Part shown: in pieces, positions 1 through 5,181 of the stretch
How the letters are laid out: every line of letters starts with the position of its first letter
How positions within the stretch are numbered: position 1 is the first letter of the stretch
Source of the DNA: JACVRU01 sp040902725
GTDB taxonomy: Bacteria > Actinomycetota > Thermoleophilia > Gaiellales > Gaiellaceae
Direction: 5' to 3'
DNA: 5,861 nt
Assembly (NCBI GenBank): GCA_040902725.1
Contig: JBBDWU010000022.1
Span: 1 to 5,861 of the forward strand
Made by a program: the position numbers and the translations under genes
The notes under the pieces: model-generated
Databases searched by the model: none
Told to the model about the DNA's origin: nothing
What the model saw: the letters and a program-made list of their open reading frames with translations, nothing else

Positions 1-51
1 TGCTGCCTCGTCTGCTTCAGGAGGCTGCAGAACTCATTGTGATTCGACTTC

Positions 52-255
52 TTAGAGAAGGATCCTGGCTGCCGTCTCGGTCGGGCAGCCGCGGGCGACC
101 AGCTCGAGCGCGGCGTGCAAATCGACCTGCGGCGCCACCGCCAGCTCGAAGGCCAGGTCGCCGGAGTACCCGGCGCGGACGAGCTCGCCGATCCGCCACT
201 CGAGTACCAGCTCGGCCTCGGCGGTGATGACGGGAGTATCGAGCTCGAGCTGTAT
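52..255 (-). CDS. Small conserved-looking helical protein, apparent ATA start
   Basis: This frame encodes 67 residues ending in TAA and reads like a real protein: regular helical spacing of Leu, Ala and Glu, with segments such as LVLEWRIGELVRAGYSGDLA and QVDLHAALELVARGCPTETA. The pattern 'RAGY..DLA.EL......VDLH.A.ELV.RGCP...A.RILL' resembles short uncharacterised actinobacterial proteins as I remember them; no function is known to me. No ATG, GTG or TTG occurs in frame between the xer stop codon and this segment. A good Shine-Dalgarno stretch (GAGGAAAGGGAG, 256-268) sits directly before ATA at 255-253, so ATA is the likely initiator, or a mutated or misread ATG. The gene follows xer by 54 nt on the same strand and in the same frame, so cotranscription is likely. 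Opposite-strand frames here are Arg/Pro-rich and look like shadows. Confidence 0.62.
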   Translation of the reverse strand: MQLELDTPVITAEAELVLEWRIGELVRAGYSGDLAFELAVAPQVDLHAALELVARGCPTETAARILL

Positions 256-268
256 GCTCCCTTTCCTC
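256..268 (-). promoter_or_regulatory. Ribosome binding site that fixes the ATA start
   Basis: On the minus strand the bases just before the ATA read GAGGAAAGGGAGC. The AGGA core ends 8 nt before the start, normal spacing for a Shine-Dalgarno sequence. It is the main reason for placing the small protein's start at 255. Confidence 0.55.
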
Positions 269-305
269 GGCGCGCAAGCGCCCGTTGACCGTCCCCCGTC
301 AGGGG
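269..305. other. Two short GC hairpins between xer and the small gene
   Basis: Bases 269-282 form a 5-bp inverted repeat (GGCGC / GCGCC) around GCAA, which as plus-strand RNA would be a GNRA-type tetraloop. Bases 294-305 form CCCC-GTCA-GGGG, followed on the plus strand by TATTT. Both stems are short. On the minus strand, the direction of the flanking genes, neither is followed by a T-tract, so neither looks like a strong terminator for xer. Confidence 0.25.
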
Positions 306-309
306 TATT

Positions 310-1143
310 TCACGAACGAGGATGCGCGCGGTCGTACACGCGCCGCAGCCGTCGCCCGTCGACGTGGCTGTAGATCTGGGTCGTGGAGAGCGAGCTGTGG
401 CCCAGCAGTTCCTGGATCGTGCGCAGGTCGGCGCCGCCCTCGAGCAGGTGCGTCGCAAACGAGTGGCGCAGCCGGTGCGGATGGGGAAGGAGGCGCCGGA
501 GCGTGCTCGTGTCGAGCCGCCGGCCGCGCACGGAGAGGAAGAGCGCGTCCTCGGCGCCGCGCGCGAGCGCGGGCCGGGCGTCGCGCAGATATCGCGCGAC
601 GTGGTACGCCGCCTCCTCGCCGAGCGGCACGACGCGCTCCTTGCCGCCCTTGCCGAGCACGCGAACCGCCTCCTGCTCGAAGTCGACGTCCGCCAGGTCG
701 AGCCCCACCGCTTCAGCGCTCCGCAGGCCGGCGGAGTAGACGAGCTCGACGAGGGCGCGGTTCCGCAGCGCGAGCGGCCCGTCACCGTCGAGCGCGGCGA
801 GCAGCTCGTCCACCTCTGCGGCTCGCGGCGCGTCGGGAAGGCGGCGCGCGCGTCGCGGCGCGAGCGGCAGGTCCGGGACGCGCGACCGGCCGAGGGTGTA
901 GCGGAGAAACGACCGCACGGCCGCGAGCTTGCGCGCAACGGTGGCCGGCGCGAGCCGCCGGCGGGCGCGGCCGAGGGCGGTCGCGTAGTCGGCGAGCACG
1001 CGGACGGCGACGGCCGCGAGGCGAAGGCTGCGCGCGCGGAGCCACGCCGCGAAGCGGTCGAGGTCCACGCGGTAGGCCTTCCGCGTGCCCTCCGAGAGCG
1101 CCGGCGACGCCAGGAACCGCTCGACGGCTGAGTCGAGATCCAT
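310..1143 (-). CDS. xerC: Xer-type tyrosine recombinase (XerC/XerD family)
   Basis: A 277-aa site-specific recombinase of the family that resolves chromosome dimers at dif sites; XerC and XerD cannot be told apart from this sequence. Residues 1-85 form the SAM-like N-terminal core-binding domain (SEGTRKAYRVDLDRFAAWL; ATVARKLAAVRSFLRY). Residues from about 105 on form the catalytic domain. The visible catalytic set is complete: Arg141 (SAGLRSAEAVGL), Lys165 (GKGGKERVVPLG), His223 and Arg226 (HRLRHSFATHLL), His249 (LLGHSSLSTTQIY) and the nucleophile Tyr258. The C-terminus YDRAHPRS is typical of the family. At 277 aa it is shorter than the usual 295-300, mainly because about 12 residues are missing between RGRRL (206-210) and PHRLRH. 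The ATG at 1143 is supported by a GAAGGGG site 5 nt upstream. Divergent from the aminopeptidase gene; the small gene at 52-255 follows it. Confidence 0.9.
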   Translation of the reverse strand: MDLDSAVERFLASPALSEGTRKAYRVDLDRFAAWLRARSLRLAAVAVRVLADYATALGRARRRLAPATVARKLAAVRSFLRYTLGRSRVPDLPLAPRRARRLPDAPRAAEVDELLAALDGDGPLALRNRALVELVYSAGLRSAEAVGLDLADVDFEQEAVRVLGKGGKERVVPLGEEAAYHVARYLRDARPALARGAEDALFLSVRGRRLDTSTLRRLLPHPHRLRHSFATHLLEGGADLRTIQELLGHSSLSTTQIYSHVDGRRLRRVYDRAHPRS

Positions 1144-1148
1144 GCGGG

Positions 1149-1155
1149 CCCCTTC
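1149..1155 (-). promoter_or_regulatory. Ribosome binding site of xer
   Basis: Minus-strand GAAGGGG lies 5 nt before the ATG at 1143. It supports that start and lies in the 37-nt gap between the two divergent genes. Confidence 0.5.
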
Positions 1156-1165
1156 GGCGCGCCGT

Positions 1166-1171
1166 TACGAT
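1166..1171 (+). promoter_or_regulatory. Putative -10 element for a leaderless aminopeptidase mRNA
   Basis: TACGAT matches TANNNT and is separated by 9 nt (1172-1180) from the GTG at 1181, which has no Shine-Dalgarno sequence. This is the layout of leaderless promoters common in Actinobacteria. No convincing -35 hexamer is visible. The same spacing recurs before sdhA. Confidence 0.4.
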
Positions 1172-1180
1172 CGCCTGCCC

Positions 1181-2377
1181 GTGCGCCCCGAGAACGCAAT
1201 CGTGCAGCTGGCCGAGCTCGCCGTCGGGCTGGGCGCGAACGTCCAGTCGGGCCAGATCGTCGCCGTGACCGCCGAGGTTGGCCAGGAGGAGTTCGCGCGG
1301 GTGCTGACGGAGACCGCCTACCGGCACGGCGCGAGCTTCGTGGACGTCTCGTACTGGGACCCGCACGTGAAGCGGGCGCGGATCGCGCACGCCGCCGACG
1401 ACACGCTCGAGTTCGTCCCGCCCTGGTACGGCGAGCGCATCCTCGCCCTCGGCGAGCACCGCTGCGCCACAATTGCCGTCGCCGGCACGACCGCGCCGGG
1501 GCTCCTGAACGACCTCGACCCGCGTCGCGCCGGGTGCGACCAGCTCCCGCGCGTGCGCGAGTCGGCGCTCGTGCTCGCCGACCGCACGACGAACTGGACG
1601 ATCATCCCCTTCCCGACCGCGGCCTGGGCGCAGCAGGTCCACCCGGAGCTCGGCGACAAGGCCCTCGAGCGGCTGTGGGAGGAGGTCGTCCACATCTGCC
1701 GGCTCGACGAGCCGGACCCGGTCGCTGCCTGGGAGGAGCGGTTCGCCGTCACCGGCGAGGCTGCCGCCAGGCTGACCGAGCTACAGCTCGACGCGCTGCG
1801 GCTCGAGGGCCCGGGAACCGACCTCACGATCGGCCTCCTGCCGACCTCCCGCTGGTGGAACGCGCGGTTCACGACGGTCGACGGGATCGAGCACACCCCC
1901 AACATCCCGAGCGAAGAGGTCTTCACGAGCCCTGATCGGACCCGCGCCGACGGCGTCGTCCGGTCGACGAAGCCGCTCGTGCTCGGCGGGACGCTCATCC
2001 GCGGGCTCGAGGTTCGCTTCGAGGGCGGGCGGGCGGTCGACGTCAGCGCCGAGGAGGGCGGCGAGACGATGGAGGTGCGCGTCGCGTACGACGAGGGCGC
2101 GTCGCGGCTCGGCGAGGTGGCCCTGGTCGACCGCGAGGGCCGCATCGGCAAGACCGGGACGACCTTCTTCGACACGCTGATCGACGAGAACGCCGCCAGC
2201 CACCTCGCGCTCGGCTTCGGCTTCCCCTTCGCGGTCGCCGGGGACGACGTCGAGCGCGTCAACCGCAGCGGGACGCACATCGACTTCATGGTCGGCAGCG
2301 CCGACGTGCGGGTCACCGGCATCACGCGCGAGGGCGGCGAGCTGCCGGTCCTCGTCGACGGCGCCTGGCAGATCTAG
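1181..2377 (+). CDS. Family M29 metallo-aminopeptidase (AmpS/AmpT-like)
   Basis: A 398-aa cytoplasmic exopeptidase of the thermophilic M29 family, which releases N-terminal amino acids using a two-metal centre. The N-terminal half (AELAVGLGANVQSGQIVAVT; HGASFVDVSYWDPHVKRAR) is typical. The metal ligands of AmpT map to Glu246 (IPSEEVFTSPD), Glu312 (LGEVALVD), His341 (ENAASHLALG), His366 and Asp368 (GTHIDFMVGS); the Glu246-Glu312-His341 spacing of 66 and 29 residues equals that of AmpT as I recall it. The residue seven after His341 is Phe348, where family members usually have Tyr. GTG at 1181 is chosen because the family begins close to this point and a -10 like hexamer lies 9 nt upstream. An in-frame ATG at 1142 would add 13 residues but lacks a ribosome binding site and would overlap the xer start codon. 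No terminator is seen; it converges on the small lipoprotein gene. Confidence 0.88.
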   Translation: MRPENAIVQLAELAVGLGANVQSGQIVAVTAEVGQEEFARVLTETAYRHGASFVDVSYWDPHVKRARIAHAADDTLEFVPPWYGERILALGEHRCATIAVAGTTAPGLLNDLDPRRAGCDQLPRVRESALVLADRTTNWTIIPFPTAAWAQQVHPELGDKALERLWEEVVHICRLDEPDPVAAWEERFAVTGEAAARLTELQLDALRLEGPGTDLTIGLLPTSRWWNARFTTVDGIEHTPNIPSEEVFTSPDRTRADGVVRSTKPLVLGGTLIRGLEVRFEGGRAVDVSAEEGGETMEVRVAYDEGASRLGEVALVDREGRIGKTGTTFFDTLIDENAASHLALGFGFPFAVAGDDVERVNRSGTHIDFMVGSADVRVTGITREGGELPVLVDGAWQI

Positions 2378-2386
2378 CAGATCTAG
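2369..2386. repeat. 9-bp tandem repeat holding both convergent stop codons
   Basis: CAGATCTAG occurs twice head to tail (2369-2377, 2378-2386). The first copy supplies the last two codons and stop of the aminopeptidase, and the second gives a second in-frame TAG. Read on the minus strand, the repeat gives the lipoprotein's TAG (2385-2383) and another in-frame TAG nine bases on. Confidence 0.8.
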
Positions 2387-2529
2387 GGGTAGTCGTACCC
2401 GCCGTCGTCCTCCTCCTGCTGCTGGGTCGTCGCCGGCCGGTCGCCGGGCGGCTGGTCGCCGCCTGGCGCACCGCCGCAAGCAGCCAGCGCCAGCACCACG
2501 ACGAGCAGGAGAAGGAGCGTGGCGGGCAT
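2383..2529 (-). CDS. Very small predicted lipoprotein (48 aa)
   Basis: ATG at 2529-2527 opens a 48-codon frame ending in TAG. The product begins MPATLLLLLVVVLALAAC, a signal peptide with a hydrophobic core (residues 5-16) and lipobox LAAC, so Cys18 would be lipidated and the protein anchored outside the membrane. The mature part is only about 31 residues: a Gly/Pro/Asp linker, then QQQEEDDGGYDYP, strongly acidic with two tyrosines at the end. I recognise no family. An AAAGAGAG stretch just before the ATG may serve as ribosome binding site, though it is not strong. The gene fills most of the gap between the aminopeptidase and sdhA, converging on the former (5 nt between stops) and diverging from the latter (54 nt between starts). 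Function unknown; the signal peptide and lipobox make chance unlikely. Confidence 0.68.
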   Translation of the reverse strand: MPATLLLLLVVVLALAACGGAPGGDQPPGDRPATTQQQEEDDGGYDYP

Positions 2530-2568
2530 TCGCTCTCTTTACCTTCGCAGCCCGCGGATCGGTTTGTG

Positions 2569-2574
2569 TAGCGT
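2569..2574 (+). promoter_or_regulatory. Putative -10 element of the sdh operon
   Basis: TAGCGT fits TANNNT and ends 9 nt before the GTG at 2584; there is no Shine-Dalgarno sequence, so the sdhA message may be leaderless. TTCGCA at 2544-2549 matches 4 of 6 bases of a -35 consensus, but its 19-bp spacer is long. Confidence 0.4.
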
Positions 2575-2583
2575 CACTTTTCG

Positions 2584-4269
2584 GTGGAGGCGAAGCACGA
2601 CGTCCTCGTCGTCGGCGCGGGCTGCGCGGGAATGCGCGCCGCGATCGAGGCTTTCGACGCCGGCGCCGACGTCGCCATTCTCTCGAAGATCCACCCCGTC
2701 CGCAGCCATTCGGGCGCGGCCGAGGGGGGCATCAACGCGGCGCTCGGCAACGCCTCGGAGGACGATCCGGAGAAGCACGCGTTCGACACCGTGAAGGGGT
2801 CGGACTACCTCGGCGACCAGGACGCGATCGAGATCCTCTGCGCCGAGGCGCCCGACGACGTCTACCAGCTGGAGAACTGGGGCGCGGTCTTCTCGCGCAC
2901 GCCCGACGGCCGGATCGCGCAACGCCCCTTCGGCGCCGCCGGCGAACCTCGTACTGCGTACGCGGCCGACATCACCGGTCACGTGCTGATCCAGGTGCTC
3001 TACGAGCAGGTGATGAAGCGGGACATCCCGGTCTACGACGAGTACTTCGCGTGGCGCCTCGCGGTCGACGACGACCGCTGCCAGGGCGTGATCGCGTGGG
3101 ACCTCGTCAACGGGGGCCTCCACTCGATCGGGGCCAAGACGGTCATCCTCGCCACCGGCGGCGCCGGCCGGCTCTACATCGGCACCACGAACGCGTACTC
3201 GTGCACCGGGGACGGCATGGCCATGGCCCTCCAGGTCGGCGTACCGCTGAAGGACATGGAGATGATGCAGTTCCACCCCACGACGCTCGCCCCCACCGGC
3301 GTCCTGATCACCGAGGGCTGCCGGGGCGAGGGCGCCTACCTCCTCAACTCCGAGGACGAGCGCTTCCTCAAGACGTACGCGCCGAACGCGATGGAGCTCG
3401 CCTCGCGCGACGTCATCTCCCGCGCCGAGCAGACCGAGATCGACGAGGGCCGCGGCATCGAAGGCAACGTCCTGCTCGACCTCCGCCACCTCGGCGCCGA
3501 GCGCATCCTCGAGCGCCTTCCCGGCACGCGTGAGCTCTCGATGACCTTCGCCGGGATCGACCCGATCTACGAGCCGATCCCCGTCCGGCCGGGCGCCCAC
3601 TACCACATGGGCGGCGTCGACACGGACGTCTGGGGCCTGACGAGCCTCGAGGGGCTCTACGCCGCCGGGGAGGTCGCCTGCGTCTCCGTCCACGGCGCGA
3701 ACCGGCTCGGCGGCAACGCGCTGATGGAGACGATCACCTTCGGCAAGCGGGCGGGCGCCCACGCGGCCGACTGGGCGCTCACGCACACGACCGTCGATGT
3801 CCCCGCGGGCGCGCTGACGGACGCGGAGCGCGACCTCAAGACGCTGCTCGACCGCCGCGAGGGCGAGCGGCCCTGGAAGATCCGCGACGAGCTCGCGGAG
3901 ACCATGCACGTCAACTTCGGCGTCTTCCGCCGCGAGGACCAGATGATCCGCCAGGGCGAGCTCGTCGAGAGTCTGCGCGAGCGCTATTCCCGCGTCGTCG
4001 TCGACGACAAGGGCAGCGTCTTCAACAGCGACCTGACGCAGGCGCTCGAGCTCGACTTCCTGCTCGACCTGGCCCGGTGCATGGTCGTGGCCGGGATCGC
4101 GCGGAAGGAGAGCCGCGGCGCTCACGCGCGCCCGCACGACTACCCCGACCGCGACGACGAGAGCTACATGCGCCACACGCTGGTCGACCTCGACGAGGAC
4201 GACCGGCCACGCCTCGACTGGAAGCCTGTCACCGTTACCAAGTGGCAGCCGATGGAGAGGACGTACTGA
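2584..4269 (+). CDS. sdhA: Succinate dehydrogenase/fumarate reductase flavoprotein subunit
   Basis: A 561-aa catalytic subunit of complex II, interconverting succinate and fumarate on the cytoplasmic side and passing electrons to SdhB. The FAD-binding start is VLVVGAGCAGMRAA (7-20). RSHSGAAEGG carries His42, the residue that binds FAD covalently. Active-site residues by family alignment: His231 and Glu244 (FHPTT; LITEGCRGEG), Arg275 (SRDVISRA, proton shuttle), His339 (HYHMGG) and Arg374 (HGANRLGGNAL). The C-terminal RKESRGAHARPHDYPDRDDE is standard. Length is a little below the E. coli subunit (588 aa), partly from a loop shortened by about 10 residues between HYHMGG and GANRLGG. Glu47 replaces the Gln of typical succinate dehydrogenases and matches E. 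coli FrdA Glu49, so the physiological direction is open. GTG at 2584 is chosen for the family start and the -10 spacing. Its stop overlaps the next gene's ATG by one base (TGATG). Confidence 0.95.
   Translation: MEAKHDVLVVGAGCAGMRAAIEAFDAGADVAILSKIHPVRSHSGAAEGGINAALGNASEDDPEKHAFDTVKGSDYLGDQDAIEILCAEAPDDVYQLENWGAVFSRTPDGRIAQRPFGAAGEPRTAYAADITGHVLIQVLYEQVMKRDIPVYDEYFAWRLAVDDDRCQGVIAWDLVNGGLHSIGAKTVILATGGAGRLYIGTTNAYSCTGDGMAMALQVGVPLKDMEMMQFHPTTLAPTGVLITEGCRGEGAYLLNSEDERFLKTYAPNAMELASRDVISRAEQTEIDEGRGIEGNVLLDLRHLGAERILERLPGTRELSMTFAGIDPIYEPIPVRPGAHYHMGGVDTDVWGLTSLEGLYAAGEVACVSVHGANRLGGNALMETITFGKRAGAHAADWALTHTTVDVPAGALTDAERDLKTLLDRREGERPWKIRDELAETMHVNFGVFRREDQMIRQGELVESLRERYSRVVVDDKGSVFNSDLTQALELDFLLDLARCMVVAGIARKESRGAHARPHDYPDRDDESYMRHTLVDLDEDDRPRLDWKPVTVTKWQPMERTY
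4254..4260 (+). promoter_or_regulatory. Ribosome binding site of the operon lipoprotein
   Basis: GGAGAGG inside the end of sdhA lies 8 nt before the ATG at 4269. It supports that start and coupled translation with sdhA. Confidence 0.55.
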
Positions 4270-5180
4270 TGCGCCGCGTCGCGGGCCTCCTTGCCGTCCT
4301 CGTCCTCTCCGCCTGTGGCGGCGACGGAGGCGGCGGCGCGCAGTCGCCCGCGGAGGCCCTGGCCGCCGCGGCCGAGCGGATGGGCAGCGAGGATTCCGCC
4401 CGCTTCACGTTCACGGCGACGATGCAGAGCCGCGACCTCAGCGACCAGACGATCCCATTCAGCGGCGAGGGCGTGAGTACCTTCGCCGAGAGCGAGGAGG
4501 GCCGGCTGACCATGGACCTCGCCGAGATGTTCGAGATCCTCATCGCCGAGGAGGTGACCGACCCGGAGCAGCGCGAGTTCGTCGAGTCGCTCTTCGGCGA
4601 CCCGACCGGCTGGCGGGCCGAGATCCGCACGGTCGGCGGCGTCGGCTACATGAACGTCCCTGCCCTGACGAACCTGATCGGCGGCGAGCCGTGGGTCGAG
4701 TTCGACGAGACCGACGAGGAGGAGGAGAGCGGGCTCGACATCGTCTTCGGCGACTCCCCGAACCCGGGCGCCTTCCTGCGCTACCTGCGGGCGCTCGCCG
4801 AGGTCGAGGAGGTCGGCTCCGAGCGGATCGCCGGCCGGCAGACGACCCACTACCGCGGCACCGTCGAGCTCGAGCGCGTCCCCGACGAGGCGCCCGAGGA
4901 CGAGCGCGAGCAGCTGCGCGAGCGGATCCAGCGGGCGATCGAGCAGACCGGGCAGCGGACGGTGCCGATCGAGGTCTGGGTGGACGAGGAAGGGCTGCTG
5001 CGGCGCATCAAGTTCACCGACGTCAGCCCGCCCGCGAAGGACGAGAAGTTCCCGACGACGTTCCAGATGACCATGGACCTGACCGAGTACGGCGTGCCGG
5101 TCGAGGTCGAGGCTCCGCCGGCCGACCAGGTCATGTCCGAGTCCCAGTTCGACGAGCTGACCGAAGGAGGCGGGACCTAG
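4269..5180 (+). CDS. LppX/LprAFG-like lipoprotein within the sdh operon
   Basis: A 303-aa predicted lipoprotein. The signal peptide MRRVAGLLAVLVLSAC has lipobox LSAC, so Cys16 would be lipidated; a Gly-rich linker (17-24) follows. The mature part alternates strands and helices: PAEALAAAAERMGSEDSARF, FTFTATMQ, a long middle region with an acidic run (FDETDEEEES) and, towards the end, VPIEVWVDEEGLLRRIKF (about 233-250) and YGVPVEVEAPPADQV (about 274-288). This layout resembles the LppX/LprAFG lipoproteins (LolA-like fold, lipid-binding in mycobacteria); I make the match by pattern only. The protein would act on the outer face of the membrane, opposite the SdhAB catalytic arm. The gene overlaps sdhA by one base and ends one base before sdhB, so it is an integral part of the operon. 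Role unknown; lipid or quinone handling and complex assembly are speculation. Confidence 0.85.
   Translation: MRRVAGLLAVLVLSACGGDGGGGAQSPAEALAAAAERMGSEDSARFTFTATMQSRDLSDQTIPFSGEGVSTFAESEEGRLTMDLAEMFEILIAEEVTDPEQREFVESLFGDPTGWRAEIRTVGGVGYMNVPALTNLIGGEPWVEFDETDEEEESGLDIVFGDSPNPGAFLRYLRALAEVEEVGSERIAGRQTTHYRGTVELERVPDEAPEDEREQLRERIQRAIEQTGQRTVPIEVWVDEEGLLRRIKFTDVSPPAKDEKFPTTFQMTMDLTEYGVPVEVEAPPADQVMSESQFDELTEGGGT
5163..5170 (+). promoter_or_regulatory. Ribosome binding site of sdhB deciding a TTG start
   Basis: GAAGGAGG, an almost perfect Shine-Dalgarno sequence inside the end of the lipoprotein gene, lies 11 nt before TTG at 5182. The spacing is slightly long, but no other start codon is in frame nearby. 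Confidence 0.55.
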
Positions 5181-5181
5181 C

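Noticed and set aside
3..227. Plus-strand frame entering from the left edge, beginning LPRLLQEAAELIVIRLLREG
   Set aside because: The first 20 residues look protein-like, but the frame then becomes Arg/Pro-rich opposite the small gene. It may be chance or the remains of something outside the window; nothing can be decided from 50 bases.
17..277. 86-codon minus-strand frame at the left edge
   Set aside because: Arg-rich with no motifs; it overlaps the more protein-like 52-255 frame on the same strand, which has the better ribosome binding site.
1142..1180. ATG at 1142 as the aminopeptidase start
   Set aside because: It has no ribosome binding site, adds an Arg-rich 13-residue extension not expected in the family, and its ATG would interlock with the xer ATG (CATG). 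GTG 1181 fits family length and the -10 spacing.
285..1268. Long plus-strand open frame (327 codons) across the xer gene
   Set aside because: Its translation is Arg/Ala/Pro-rich and low in complexity, as expected antisense to a high-GC gene; the opposite strand encodes a recombinase with all catalytic residues.
2539..4176. 545-codon minus-strand open frame opposite sdhA
   Set aside because: It is the antisense image of a well-conserved gene with biased third positions; no motif or signal is recognisable.
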